Shown one piece after another: positions 15,001-29,387 of a stretch of 64,000 nucleotides of DNA. The notes under the pieces were generated by a model. That model saw only the letters and a list, made by a program, of their open reading frames with translations, did not search any database and was not told where the DNA came from. The stretch is from Archegozetes longisetosus (Eukaryota; Arthropoda; Arachnida; Sarcoptiformes; Trhypochthoniidae), in NCBI GenBank assembly GCA_018873245.2, contig JAEMBT020000004.1, positions 8,163,073 through 8,227,072 of the forward strand, written 5' to 3'. Position numbers and translations under genes: made by a program. Numbering within the stretch: position 1 is the first letter of the stretch; each line of letters starts with the position of its first letter.

Positions 15001-18000
15001 TTTTCATCTATTGACAATTGTTAACTTATATATGATTCCTGAATCTAAAATATAATAGAAGCGACAATTCTATACCTATTTACAATTTTGCATCAGTTCA
15101 GTCGATTGTACTCTTACTCGTGTTTAATAAATGTGACTCGATTTTAGAGCATATTTCACTAAATACAAGCCAATAGAGTCATTTGATAAGCGCTTTCGTA
15201 GAATCCTTTCACTTAACATTTACTATGATCAGTGCTAAGTTCACTTATCAATTATTTATTATTAATAGTCTTCTCTAATGTAATGTTCATAATAGGCATA
15301 GTTTACTGATTTAGTGCTAACTTCTCCTACTTATCAAAGGCCTATTCAAAGCAGTAAAATAACTCATTCATTCATTACTTTTTTGGCTTCAAAATTGATC
15401 TTTTTTTGAGAAAAGTTGTGAGTAATCATCTGATTGTCTGTGGTGCTCAAACTTGACTGGGATCTGATTAGATTTAATTAATGTGACAATTAGCCGACAG
15501 GTCAATAAACTGAACATAATCCCGAGTCAATACACAAATTGTCGCTCATTTTATCGTATATGTAATTAAATGCCTCGAGATTGGTGGATATTGACTGAAT
15601 GGTGTTAATTAAAGCTTTCAACTGTTCACCAATTACTTTCACTTTGATCTTCATATTCTAAATGACATTTTCTTCTTTCAAGTTTGCAACTTTGGAGACA
15701 TTTGTATTGACTTGTATCCGTCAATGTCTTCATTTAAGTGTCGCCTCTGCCTTAAATCACATTTTGCATAATTTATGCTATATTTGTTCAACTTTATCTT
15801 TTCAATGGTATTTTAAATTTTTATGAGTCAGTACAAAGGTGATGTTTGATACGTGTTTGGTTGTTTTGTACAATAAGAAATTAAAATTAGAGAACGTTAC
15901 GACACGCTATCCATAGTGACCGAAGCAAAATATAGAAAATGACATGCAATCAGATTTTTCACTCACTTCATATTATAATACAATTTCCTCAAATTCCATT
16001 CAATCCAATTAACCATTGGGTTGAGAATGCATCGAAAAGTTCAATAATCAGTTAGTTTATTACCCGTTAAGCTCATTCGGAGTACTGGAATAGTCTCGAT
16101 CGAAAAGTGCTTTTGCATAGTGTTTACTTAACAGTAACTCACTCTTAATACTGCTACTACTACTATGCCTCTAAACAATTTTCTCGATAGCTCACTCGAT
16201 TCAAATAAGCCCTTATCATCCATTGGGATTCAATTATACCAAGTCATTTAAATGTGTGCACGTTTAATTTTGATTAATATTAAGATTGATTGAAAGTGAG
16301 ACTAAGAAGAGTGAGTAGTAAATCAATTATTATAAACGACTTGAGGATTTGGAGGAACAGCTATAAAGCAGTTGGAATAATACTTGTTGGCGCATTAGCA
16401 CTCTCTCCATACATAAGTTTTATTGATGAAACTGAAATAATGCACACCTAACGGTGTTTCACACGTCTACAGCTTTATACTTTCGTCAGTTCAAAGTGTT
16501 TTTGTAAACTGATGAAAAAATAATATACTTTAAGTTTACATCTGAAACATCTAAGGAGTGTCTCTCTCGTTGGTTACACCAGAGAGATTGTAGTGCTTGT
16601 AAAGTAATACTCACTTCGTGCACTGTATAGAATAATAGAGATGCTAAAGCAAAATTTCTAAATTAAAGTGACAACTTTCAGCAAAGCCAGTTTACATCAT
16701 TTCAAAAGTCAACCTTTAAGTCAGTTCACACCCAAATAGTTCAGTAGAGAAGAAAGAAATGGATCTATCGATTTGACTCTACAGGGTCTGTAACTTAGTT
16801 GTCAATAGTGGAATAAACATTTCGATATTTTTATAAAAGAAGCATTAGCTTTAAGCGTTTAAGGATATGACTGACTAAACGCAGATCATTGGCTATCACT
16901 ATATCTTCACTATAATGATTGACTATATCAACACTTTTATAACTATGATTATTCTTCATTTTTTAATAAAAACCTGTCAGTCTCAGTTTCTAATCGGCTT
17001 CAAATTTCGGTTTCCGCTCATTATTTTAATTAACGAATAACACGAACAGCACATAAATGCATGATATTTTGTGAGAATAATACTAACCCAACGAAGTTTT
17101 CAGTCATTTGTTATGCTGTTCACGAAATTAGAAAACTTGTCGCTCTTTTCTCTGGTTCGTTGAATGCCAGTAGATTTGAAAAAAGTGTCGTATATTTTGT
17201 AGGACTTAATTCAAGATTCGTTCTGAATAGAAAAGTTTTCAGAAAAGATATGCCATTGATCGCTAACTGAATTACATTTGAGAAATAGGAATTAACTGAA
17301 AAGCTATTCTATTCCACGTTTATTTACATGCTGTTTGGAACCGTGTCTTATTGTGTGTACCATCGTATAAGTCCTGTATTGTGAGTATTTCTCTGTCAAT
17401 TAAATTAGCAAATTATTAAAAAGTATTGATTCAACCCTAGAATAGGGATGTTCCTGCAGATGCGAGCTTTTGTGTTGTTTGAATAACCTATGATTTAGAT
17501 AATTTGCTAAAATATCTCTCAAGCCTTAGTAATTATTCGATAGGGTTTCGAAATGAAAACATTTCAGAGCGTGTTCTTCGCTACGGAAATACTTAAGGGA
17601 CTGTTTGACTAACTTTGATTAACATGAATGTTTGGCCATATGTGGAATTGTTTGTTAATAATTAGGATAACTGACTCTGAAATATATCCTAATGTCTCGA
17701 CTGATCGAAAGAGATTGAGAGAAGGCTGTTCTGTGTGACATCTGTTTTCTATTTAGCAGCACAGCTATGACTCGAGCTTTTCACTTAATTGCAAATTTCT
17801 TATCATTTGGTTCGCATTACTCGTGAAATAACTCTTGACAGTCTATGTAAATAAAATTCATTCCACCACCAAATCATTTGATTGAGCCTTAATTTTGCCG
17901 TTAGTACAAGTTGACCAAAGTTCAAAAGGAAATAATGGTAATGGTAATGATAATATTTTTGTTTGATCCAAACGGTCGTCTGTCAGCTGTCGTTAATATG

Positions 18001-18762
18001 AAGGTGATAATAGATGAAGATGTGACCAATCCTTTTTCTGCATGGCTGAATTTTAGTTTAGTCCCTCAAACGCAGTACTTTGTTGGCGCTATCGATTAAT
18101 TACATAACACAGCTTTGCTTTTATTGTTTGACTGTTTGAAAACTGCATTATATTCTAAGTTCTATTCGATTAGTTTTCAGTTTAGGCCCATTCTAATCAA
18201 TTCAGTAAATATCTTCTATTTGAACTTTTTGTTTCTTATTTATAACAATACTAGTATTAGAAATGACTGAATTTGTTTGCATTATTGCAATAAAACCAAT
18301 TTGCTTTTATTTGTTTGCATATCTATCGTTTTTTGTAGTGCGTTTCTGACTCTTATCTCGTTAGAACTGCTGCTTTCAAATTAAAAAATCAAATAATTTA
18401 GACGATGCTTTTATCTGTTAGAAAGAAATATTTCTAGAAGATAATTATTATGACTTTCAAATCTACACAAACGCTCAGACGGATTTCATTATTCGTTAGT
18501 AATGATGCAGTAATCAATTCAGTACATAAGCTCTGAATTAAATCTACAAAACTTTTTATGTTAGCTATTATCAACATTCATTAAACATTTCAATTAGAAT
18601 TAACTCTCAATCTAAAAGCAACTTCTTCCTTCTCAATCTTCAGTAGACTTTTTCTATGTCTCTTCAATTCAATAGATCCACATTCTTCAGTTTTTCAATA
18701 AGTTCATCACAATTTTTGCTGCAAACAATCTGAAGGACTTAATATCGTGTTTTATTTTGCAG
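12021..18762. other. 6.7 kb without a recognisable gene
   Basis: Only short chance open frames and low-complexity AT sequence. Since tincar exon 1 begins at a splice acceptor (AG at 18761-18762), an upstream non-coding tincar exon and its promoter probably lie here or further left. I could not locate the donor. Confidence 0.4.
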
Positions 18763-18799
18763 ATGAATTGTTAAGTTGAGTAAAACTAGAAATAGTGAA

Positions 18800-21700
18800 A
18801 TGGCATCTCATGCAGGAAGAGGAATGAAGAGTCGAAAGAATGGAGATAGCGAGAGTTGTTCGTCGAAATTTGATTGCCAAAAGATGAGTTCAGATCAGAC
18901 TTACACTCTCAATAGCTTATGGTCGATATGGTATTGCACTATAGCGATGGCATTCCAGGTATGTTTCACTTAACTCCGCTTTTCGATTAACTTAATGGTT
19001 GTAAGTCAGGCATAGTTTTGACTGACGATATTTCATCGATATTTTATCGATTACTTAATTCATAGGTGTATATAATAGCCAACAGTATAAAACGATTTAC
19101 CGTCTATCTATCACTGCCGTGGCCTAACGGTCAGCCGCCTTTTACTTCACTCAATTCCTACGTTGTATTTATTGGTGTTGGAGTTGTTATGTTACCATTC
19201 TTTGTCGTCGTGTCAATGATGAAAATCGGTAATTATCCCAACGATGGCCATAAGTTAGGCAATCAACGCAAGACTTGTGACACTTCTATCAATAATATCT
19301 ATCAAAATATTAAAACGCCTGCCAAGCAAATCAGAAGAAAGAAGCGATTTCATCTATTGCGACTCATTTGGAGACATAGCGTACCGATCGCTCCCTTCTT
19401 GCACATGTTGGCTGCGCTTTGTTTTCTCATACCACGCATTCTAATGGAAGCACAACTTATTAAACATGGATTTCTAGGAAAAGGTTAGTTCATTTTCACT
19501 CTAATTCAAGTTCAACGTGGGAGGCCTTAAGTCAGTGGCAGAACCACTAGTTTAAGTCATGAGTGCAAAGAGTTTGTCGCGATCACACAGGTTTTTATTT
19601 ATGGCATAAAATACATTTGCATAAAATGTTCGGGTAATTTAAGAGGAGTTGTTCTCGCTTGACAAGCGTTTAAGATGATTTTATGCTTGAGCCGGCCATC
19701 AAGTGATAGCTCCGTCACTTTCTTTAATTATTTGATCAGATGTAACTAGAATGCTTTGGACATTTTGCTCTTAGTTGACTTATCTTATAATGTACTTTAT
19801 CTGTTTTTGTGCGTATCACTCATCCATAAACTACCTAATGCTAAGCAATCGTGTCACTGCTCTCACAACAAACAAATGTATTTTATCATAAAATATTTCG
19901 CATTCGACCTCTTTTTGTCGGCTTTTGGTGTTATGAATAATGAACAGAATAATAAACTGAATTATTGCCGACTTTGAATGGAATCCCGAAACATGAGCTC
20001 GTATTGACTGAGTGTCATGGAATAACATGCAATCATTAGACGATTAGACAACTCAATTAAATTAACGCTTTGGCAAACGGGATAATTAAGTAATTGATAC
20101 GAACCAATTTGGTTGCATTTAGTTTGTTTGTGATCCCTTTACATTTTTTAGTTCCTCTCCATAACATGCATCACTTCAATTCAAATATAAACTAACTCTA
20201 CTCCTTATAAGCGAAATAAGCTTTAATTTAAAACATTTATTCATCACGTTCATTATATTCAGTTCTGATTGTAGATTCATACAACAATTTGAATTAGATA
20301 TTGCTGTAAATAAATTGTGAAACTTGTAGAGCTAAAAATGATAGCTGCATCAACAATAAGAAAGCTTATGTTAATTTGATAGAACTTATGAGTGAGACTC
20401 TCGATCTTAAACAAAAGCTACCATAAAGTAGTGAACTCGAAAATATCGATTCGGTGTTTCATAAGTCTTTAACAGTTGCCGCAAATAAACTAAACTATGA
20501 GAGCATAACTGGTAACCTTCGGCTATATTTCTATATTGATTGATAGACTTGTATAAATAAAGAAATATTCGGTTGCAACACGTATGATGTACTGCAAAAG
20601 ATCCGTGTTATTTACAACTTAGAATTTACTCATTCGTCAATAGAGACAGACAATGTAAACTCATCTGGAGCTAAGCAACTATTTCTTCGCAACCATCACT
20701 TTACAACCATCTTTCACAGTGATCTGTTCACAACCATCTCGCAGACAACGCGCTGCATTCACTCTAAAGCTCTATCTAAAGATTCTAAAACATACGCTGT
20801 TGTATGCAATCCCTCCAAGCTTTAATCAATAGACCACCAGTTGGTGGACTGCATCGATGTGTTACTCACATTTGAGAGCAATTTCATGATATACTGCATT
20901 GGAATCATGACAGCAGCGGAGGAATTTTGGGTTTTTCCGCAGATGAGTCATACAATAGGAGTAGTTTTGAGCGGATAGATGCGGTTTAAATAAGAAATAT
21001 AAGCATAGAGCTCATCACAATATTTTGCCTCTGCATCATTGCTCTTCAATTATTATTCTCTTCTGTTCTCATGTTTTCATATCAAAAATAGCCATAGTTA
21101 TAGTCATATACGTGACTCGAAATATAAAATCAACAATTTTGTTCCGATTTATCCCTTCGTTATCTTTCAAATATTTCATCATTTATGAGATTTTCAAACT
21201 TCAAGTTTGTCTTCTATGAAGCAGTGATTGCTTTTCTTTCAGGTCATCACATCTTTTTAACTATCTCTTTGAGAGTGATTAATGCAAACCAAACTAATTC
21301 TATGAAAATATTGTCCGAGAATAGCTTTTGAAACAAGCTTCTGAAAAAGCTTTACGTGAGTCGCTAACATATTTCTAGATTTCATTTTAAATTTGGTTTC
21401 ACTTCTCGCATTGTTTAATCGTTAGAATGCTGAGTGAAAACTAGAAAACGAAAATTGAAAATATAAAATGCTTGCTACTGTTACAAGTACTAGAATTGTG
21501 TAGATTTTTTGCCACTACTAAGACTGTTGTTTTCGATTACTTTGAGCCTACTCTAAGTTAGGGCCAAAGCAATAATATTGAAGAGCACAGCTGTTAAATT
21601 GGTGTGCATTTGAACAGAAAAATGCGATGCCATTCAAATGTTCATGTGTGCAATTTAACCCTACATTTGCAGACATAGAGAGAATCTCTAGAGAAGAATC

Positions 21701-24700
21701 GTTAGGCTATAATGTTTGCTGAGACACTGTTTTTCTCAAAACGCGAATAACTTACGACTAAACCACAAATACTAGTCTGTGCTTTTATGGGCACAATATG
21801 TTACATAAGTTATCTCTAATTTCTCTTGCCATTCTCTTACTAATTAAGATTATAACATTGCTATTATTTCATTTATATCGAGTTTATTAATCATCTTTGG
21901 CAACAAATGTTTGAAAATTTGAGTTTCTATTGTTTTACTGAAATTGACATGAATTTTCTAACTTTGAAATACAACCTGAACAAAAGTCCTAAAATAAATG
22001 AATCATTTAAGAGGTAATAAAAGCTTGAATTGATAATGAACTTAAAATAATAGTAGCATTGACTCACGTCGATTCATAGGCCATTGGTTGCAATTGCACG
22101 ATTTGTCGGAATCACATTAAGTTTTATCACTTTTGAAATGAAGCTTAATCTGTGTGCGCTGTAGAATGCCTCAAATGATACTTTATTGCACGACACACTA
22201 TAAAGCAGATCATCATATTATCATATAGTGATTGATCAACATAAGTAACCAAAAGGATGCAATCTATCCATTCCATTTTGTTCAGTAATAACTATGAAAT
22301 TGTTCCTTAACCTAATCCAAGCTGTGAGTCAACTCTCAATCATAGTTTCATTAAAGTCATAGGAAAGAGTGAAAGTTGTCATATCAATGTTTATCTAACA
22401 GAATTAATTGACTCACAAGGAGCTATCTCAGAATGAGCACAATATTATTGCATTTTATATTTCAATTACTTTCTGCACTTAACAAAATAAAAGAGTCTCA
22501 AACTTGCAATTTTGTGCACAAAGCATTTTCTTATTCTGAATTTGTAGTGCATCAAATTTTAGATTCTCAATCAACATATTCTTTTGCTTCACACGCACGG
22601 ATGGATTCACTGAATATTTTCTTTATACTTTTGCTTCAATATATGCCTTCTGTGTTGTGCCCTTAAATAATCATTTTATACTTTCACAGTTCCATTAGAA
22701 GTCATCAAATCTTGGAATGAATACAAGTTTATATTTTTTGCAGTTTTCATTCCGATTATTTATTGTTTGCTTCATACTGAACTGACAGAATCTTTGATAA
22801 AAGGCGCTTCAGTCTTATTGATCTCATGCAAACACCTTCTGTTTATGTAGTATTGAGTTATTTTATTATATTTATCGATAAAAGACAGTTAAGAATCGAT
22901 CGATTGATCGATTTTATGGAAAGCGATTGGATGAAGTGGTTCGATCGAGAGGTTGATCGAAAGGTGCTTTCAAAGATAGGTAACAACTGGTGCCCAGATA
23001 TAAAACTGTCGACTTTTTGAAAAACATTAGCGATAGAATCTGATCTTTTATTTGCTAGCGTTTTTGGTATTGTATGACAATCTCCAGCCTAATAGCATTT
23101 ATAACACAGAATCTTATCCAAACACGTAAGTGCAATGACTTTTGTATTGTTCCGAGGAATTGATGAAAGAACTCGTTGTAAGTTATATGACTTGATTTAT
23201 CCTAACTTTTTATATGCTGAGCACATCGTTTCAGTTTATGTTCGCACTGCTTCCTAATAATCCTTATTGATCTTCTAATTTGAGTCAAATGAAATAAAGT
23301 CAGTTTTGCCAATTAGTGAACTGCCATTTCTTCTTCATTCCATCCTCTGTCTTATTATTTTAAGGGTCGTTATTGTATTGCACTCGTCCTATTGTTCGCG
23401 TTATATAATCTAATTGAGCCAATTCGTTGCCTTTAATATACCAATAATTTGCATCAGATTTTCATTAGAGATATTTTGAAAAATTCAAAGCTTCCCATAA
23501 ATATGTTTAGTAAGATATTCTACTGGATTTTATTTGAAATTATGTCGATTCAAATTAAGAATGAAGTAATATATTCAGACTAGACTTTACGGAGGAAATT
23601 AATCTAAGTTTATTGTGTTTGCTTTTACTGTATATTGGGTTTAATAGTGTTGGAGTTGGAGCTCAGTATACAGATTAAGTTTGTGTCAGATCAGTCTTCA
23701 AACAGTGAGTCTGTTGCCTTTATTTAAGATTATTCAGATAGAGGACTGAACAATATTTCATCCAGATTTTAAGAAATAAAATCAATAACAAGGCTGTTAT
23801 CCGTAGAACCACAGATTGCGGTTTGAAAAACTAAACATTAATCAATGGATCTTTCATATAATTGAATCGTATGAATAACAATACTGTGTATCGATTAGGA
23901 TAAGAATTGATAATTTGTTTTTGATGTTATGGATAGAAACGAAGTGAAGTACAATAACATTGAAATGGACTTATTTGAAGATATAGAATGAAATAAGGTT
24001 TGCTTGTTTTATAACGAGGTCTAGTAAAGATAATAAAAATTTGCAGGTATTAGAGTAATAAGAATAATGGGTTCAGAATAGAGTGAAATTATTTATCAAC
24101 ATAAGAGCAACAAGAGAGTGACTGGAGTATCAAAATTCCTGTGAGGAATTAACTGCGAACGGGTTATTAGGATGTTCTCTAAGTTTGTGTACTCGGTTAT
24201 AGCATTCCTCTACAGTTAAAGCATTGCATCATTAACTGACGCTTGATCGACATTCAGCTTGACAATACATTAATCCTTTGGATTTGTATTCCTTTTGTTT
24301 GCTTTCAACTCGAGTGTTTGTTTGACTGTAGCGAATGAAAGTTATGACGAGTTTTACTTTTTTAGCGTGGCGTTCATTCCTCAAAGGATAAAAGAGAGGA
24401 AATATAAGCCTAAAGTAATAAACTATGGTTCGAGATTGGGAATGATCGTATATTCCTAGTTACTATTTTTATACTTGTGACTCAATCTCTCTATTGACGC
24501 GGCATATGATTTAGCTTAAATGCATAGAAAATATCTAGTTTTCCACATTGTTAAATTGAAAAAAAGAAAAATCTTCTAGTATTATATCTTTTTCTTATAA
24601 AAATAAACGCTTTAACAAATGTTGCGACGTTGTTATCTATTTCTAGGAGATATCTGGAAAACCGAAATCGACTTTATATTGAACAGGTTGGAAGATAAGA

Positions 24701-27700
24701 GAATATCAATGCTGAGCTTTTTAAATACTATAAATGATACGGAAAGAAGCCAGCTTAATATGGAAAGCTATACTTTAAATCAATATTTAACAAAGCAGTC
24801 AAATCTAGCCAAGCAATACGAGGTTCACATAGAAGAAAGCGGACATTTATCTATCGAATTAATCAACTTTGCAGTGGCACTATTTGTCTTAGCCGTCAGG
24901 TATCCTTCTGTTTTCTGGAGAGTCAATAAAGGATTCGGATTTGTTTTCTCTATTCAACTTGTCATCAATTTGATTCAAAGTTTGCTAATCTACTCTGCAT
25001 TTCAAGTGGCATTTAAAGTATTAGTTTGTGATCCATCAGTAGTACTGGTGCGTTTCCACAAGGCTTCAAGTCTAACAGCTTTTCGCATATCAGTTTTATT
25101 TATAACATATATAATACTACTAACAATGTCGAGCACACCATTATATATGTATGGACTACAGAAATACCGAGAGTGGCGTGTATCTCAAACAAGAAGAATG
25201 CATATTACATTACTGCACGACAAACACAGATTATGGGGCTATTTGCCACACTTGTGCTCTTTTATTATATTGATTCTATTATCAGTTTCTGTCTCACCTC
25301 TCTTTTATGAACTTATTGTAATTTATTGTGGAAGCCTTGACTGTGCTGTGCTCGCTGGCATCATATCAACTGCTTCTCACTTCTTGCTCTGGATAATACT
25401 TTGGCTGGTGCTTACGCTCAAAAATAAATGGCATTTTACCATTGATTCTGGATGTGACGATTACGAAACTAGGTTTAATATGAATGGTAGGGTTGAGAAA
25501 AAATTATTGCCTTATGCCAGGGGAGATACTCCACTTTTAGTAATTGAAAATGGAAAGACCTATCAAGTACGCGAAACTGCATCAAAGCGAGCCATTCTTG
25601 GAGTGGCACAAAAATCGCGTATCCTTCAGAAACCCATATCGCCTACTGAGGATGAAGATATTTATTGGCTTAAGCCAAAGCCTTCTACTCCTAACAAAGT
25701 ATTGGGTAAAGAATCGCCAGAAGATGAAAACACAATCACTTGGCTAAAAAATGATAAGAAATTTAATGGCAGCAAAAATAATAAAGTGTCGTTTGATGAT
25801 GGAAACAGCACTACTGGTAGTAAAGGCAAACGAAAAAATGCCAGAAAATCACCCAAGAACACCCTCAAGTCTAAGAAAAATAAAAATCACCAGGATCATG
25901 TTGATTTCGATCAAATGTCTGATCACTCTGATGGCGACTACGCGACCCTGCGTCGGATCGTCACAAACGACTTCAAAGATGACAGCTTAACACATATGGT
26001 AAGAATGAAACCTCTTTTGATTTACATTTAATTTCGAACAGTTTTCTCTTGTAATCTCTCAATTTATGCATTATATGCATTATATAATAATTATTTTTGA
26101 CTCTAAAATGTGAAATCTATGAAAAGCCCTTAATAGAGATTATTTGTTCGTGAATGAACCCTAAACTTGAACTTTATATGACTGTGATAAATGATGTAAA
26201 TTATGTTTATGTTGAATCGAGCAGTAATAAAGATGTTTCATATATTTACGCAACGAATAAATATCCAGTACTTATATTGCAATGAAGCAAAGTGGCAAAC
26301 AGTTCAATAGGAAATGATGAGTTGCATCTATTTAATGGGAACGCTCTCATTCATGGCTCTCTTTATAGTTGCATATCTTATAGTAGTTGTTTGCTATAAA
26401 CATGAGTCAATGCAATCTCACTATTCAATTTTACTGATTTAACGTTTCAAATATTTATGAACTTGAACAATTCTAAAATATAATCATTTTAAGCTATTCA
26501 CTCAATCTTATTTTCAGTTTATTCCTTAAAAGGAAATAGGATCAAGTTATTTATAATTGATAGCAATATTTCGCTTTCATAAAATATTTATATTTATATT
26601 TAAATGTTTAACTTCAATCAGTTTTCGTCTTAATGTTTATTCTAGTCATTAAGAATTTAATTATAAATACTAAGCAATTATATTAAAGAGAGTTTAATTT
26701 TAATCGTGTTCAATCTTCGAGCTATACTCATTCCTTAAACTAACTCATTAAGCCAGACCAAAACTTCAAATTGACCAATTTATCAAAGCTACAAACTTCT
26801 AGTTGAAAAAAAGTAAAAGATAGTGAGAAACTTACGATATCCTATTAACTGTTCTTCTCATTATCTTTTAATTATAATTTGTGTCCCTTTGGAATAGTAA
26901 CATTCAAATCTAATAATAGCTATGATGTTTGAAACTGCTCACAACTTCATTAAAAGAAAAAATTCAGAGACAGTAAAAGATTACTTATCTCAATTCAAAC
27001 TCAATCTAATTATCTTTGTTATGCAGTCCGGTTCACCATTTGATCGGATTTGAGAGTTAAGCTTAATTTTAGAGCTAAACATAAGATTCAATTTCCTCTC
27101 CAATGCATTAGCCATTGAGTATGTCTTAGTTGTTCAAATTTAGTGCAGTCTCAAAATCGTTGATAAAAATTGTACAGGAATAAAAGTGAACTATCTATTC
27201 AATAATTGAATTTGAAGTGGAATAATATAAAAAGTTTCATAAATAGATACAATGACAGCAAATATTATTTTGTTGGATGTATTCAATTTGACTCCATATT
27301 TAGATATTAAAGGATTTTTATCGATAGCGTGTATTGAGTTGTTTAATGCTGACTGATATTAGTTTGAGACTGTGATGCTCAAAATAATTGAACATCTGAG
27401 ACGCTTGACTGGCAAGACTATGCAAGAAAGTTACTAAAAATCAATGGCTTGCTTTCCAGCTTAAATCCATTTTCTCAACAATCTTCTGCTTTGTTGACTT
27501 TTGTGACTCATATGCATTGTGTTTATTGAAAATTCAAAAAGGACTCTAGTTTTTCATCTTCAAAGATGATATATCTCTGTTTTGCTTATTCTGATAGTGA
27601 ATCATACGGATCAATGAAAGGGCTAGAACTGGGCATTGACTCTCTCCTCAGTTCAATAGAAATCTTACCAAATTCCAACTTCGAGATCTGAGTCGCGCAA

Positions 27701-29387
27701 TCAATACTCCCAAGTCTTACTTAAAAATTTAGGCATGTTTTGCTTTCAGATAAACTTTAACCAACTCTTGTTGTTATTGAAAATACTAAATACTGATAAA
27801 CATAAAACATTGAACCCCAACTTACTTTGCGATAAGAAGTGTATTGTACAATAAACTTGAAAGCATCGCATGCACTTAAAAACTTGATAGTCCGTTATAG
27901 TAACAAGAAAAAGGACGTTGCTATGTCAGTCTCTCTGTGATGCAAATCAGTTTTTTCTCAAATTTTATTTCTAATTTGCTTTGATTACCATATTGAATGC
28001 ATGGGCTGTTGGTATCTGGTTTATAATGGTCTAGTGGAAAGCATGCCACGAAAATGGATCTTTTCTGGTTGCTATGAACGATTGCTAAGTCTTGGAGAGT
28101 ACATTAGTGATACAGTATAATAAAATACAGTCACTCTTTTATAGGATTTTACATAAAAAATGATGTTTGCAGTTATTGGAAGCCCTTATTATTTAGAAAG
28201 TCTGAATATAATGATAAGAACAGTATGGTTGATGTTATTCAAATTTTTGTGATAATTTTCTAGTTATCAAACTTGATGTTATAAGGTTTTTCAATTCCCA
28301 ATCCAATTAAGACTAAGCGAGTGTTTGATTAATATTGAAATTTTTACCAAAAATTTAGAGTTTATGTCCGCTGAGGAACGAATCGATTGAGATGCAGGAA
28401 ACTCATACTCAAATAACTCCTGCCATGGATGGAGATTACGAGCTTTTAGTAGAGCACACGTTTTCAACTAATCAAACACGTAATGCCAACAACCCAGCGA
28501 ATAGTCAGTCACCAATAACTGTATATACGGGCAATGTTTGTAATAACATGACATCAACGCCACTCTCAGTTGCTGCACATTTTGGCAAAGAAGAACAAAA
28601 CAATATTAGCGATCAGTTAACACCTCGTTCGGGTTCTATTAGTGAAACGTCAACGTCTCCAGAGAAGGCAAGCGATACATCAAGTGGCGTTCATTCAAAT
28701 TCAAGCAATGGCGCTAACTCCACTCCACCGCCATCGGCACTGCTTGACAAGCGTTCGTCATCGATGGAGAGTCTAATGCAACAAATACAAGCGGCTGCAG
28801 CCGCAAAACCGTGTTTTAAAAGCTTGTCTCTTCAGAGATACATGTCTTCACTGCCAACAGAACAAAATCACAAAATTAGTTACTCTCCACAACCGAGAGC
28901 ACCACTCAATGGTATGATGTCTTACGAAACACCAGAGAATACAATGGTTATCAGAAGGGCAAAAATACCCAGAAGAACATCTGACATATTCAATATGAAC
29001 AGCACTGCCAAAAACGAGCCTTATTTTGGTCGCGAAACAAACTTAAGGATGACTTCATTTACAGAAAGTCCTGATTACATGAAGTTTCATTCGATGCCAA
29101 ATCAACCAAGGATGGTTCCTATACCACCAGTTCCAGTACCTCATTTAACACTTAATAGTGATTCTCGCCAAACATTCAATGATTTCAAGTTATACACCCA
29201 AAGCCAAAATCCTTATTCTCATGCGAGTCCAGTTCAAAAGCCCGTAGTTAGTATAGCGCCACATGTAATGACCATTAATGCAAACCCTAATTTTCTCAAT
29301 CACAATAACCAGCAAACAGAATCTGCCAATTACTCGTTCATCTCTTCAGGACGCAACCCAGAAGCATCTGAGGTACAGACAACGTGA
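18800..29387 (+). CDS. tinc: Protein tincar orthologue, eight-pass membrane protein
   Basis: Four coding exons: 18800-18958, 19066-19483, 24647-25998, 28359-29387 (985 aa), all joined in frame (phases 0, 1, 0). Tincar is an arthropod multi-pass membrane protein; in Drosophila it is known from heart and eye development and its biochemical role is unclear. I recognise it from the N-terminal block LNSLWSIWY, RFTVYLSLPWPNGQPPFTSL and VVFIGVGVVMLPFFVV. Eight hydrophobic segments can be counted: near 39-60 and 84-105, then VPIAPFLHMLAALCF, ELINFAVALFVLAVRYP, FSIQLVINLIQSLLIY, ISVLFITYIILLTM, LCSFIILILLSVSVSP and HFLLWIILWLVL. A long Lys/Ser-rich cytoplasmic tail follows, with polar stretches and a short Ala run (IQAAAAAKP). 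The exon starts at an acceptor (18762) with a four-codon uORF (ATG at 18763) before the real ATG at 18800. Extra small exons inside the two large introns cannot be excluded, but none is needed. Confidence 0.85.
19484..24646 (+). other. Large intron 2 of tincar
   Basis: 5.2 kb from donor GTTAGT to acceptor TTTCTAG, phase 1. It contains only short chance open frames. I see one weak imperfect hairpin near 21590-21655 and an ATCGAT-rich patch near 22893-22965. In a genome whose other introns are mostly below 130 bp, such a length suggests embedded regulatory sequence, but nothing specific can be named. Confidence 0.5.
25999..28358 (+). other. Large intron 3 of tincar
   Basis: 2.36 kb, donor GTAAGA directly after the ATG codon at 25996-25998, acceptor AATTTAG at 28358. 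No open frame, RNA gene or clear transposon seen. Confidence 0.5.

Noticed and set aside
17061..17270. 69-codon frame upstream of tincar
   Set aside because: No similarity or signal; low-complexity region, probably chance.
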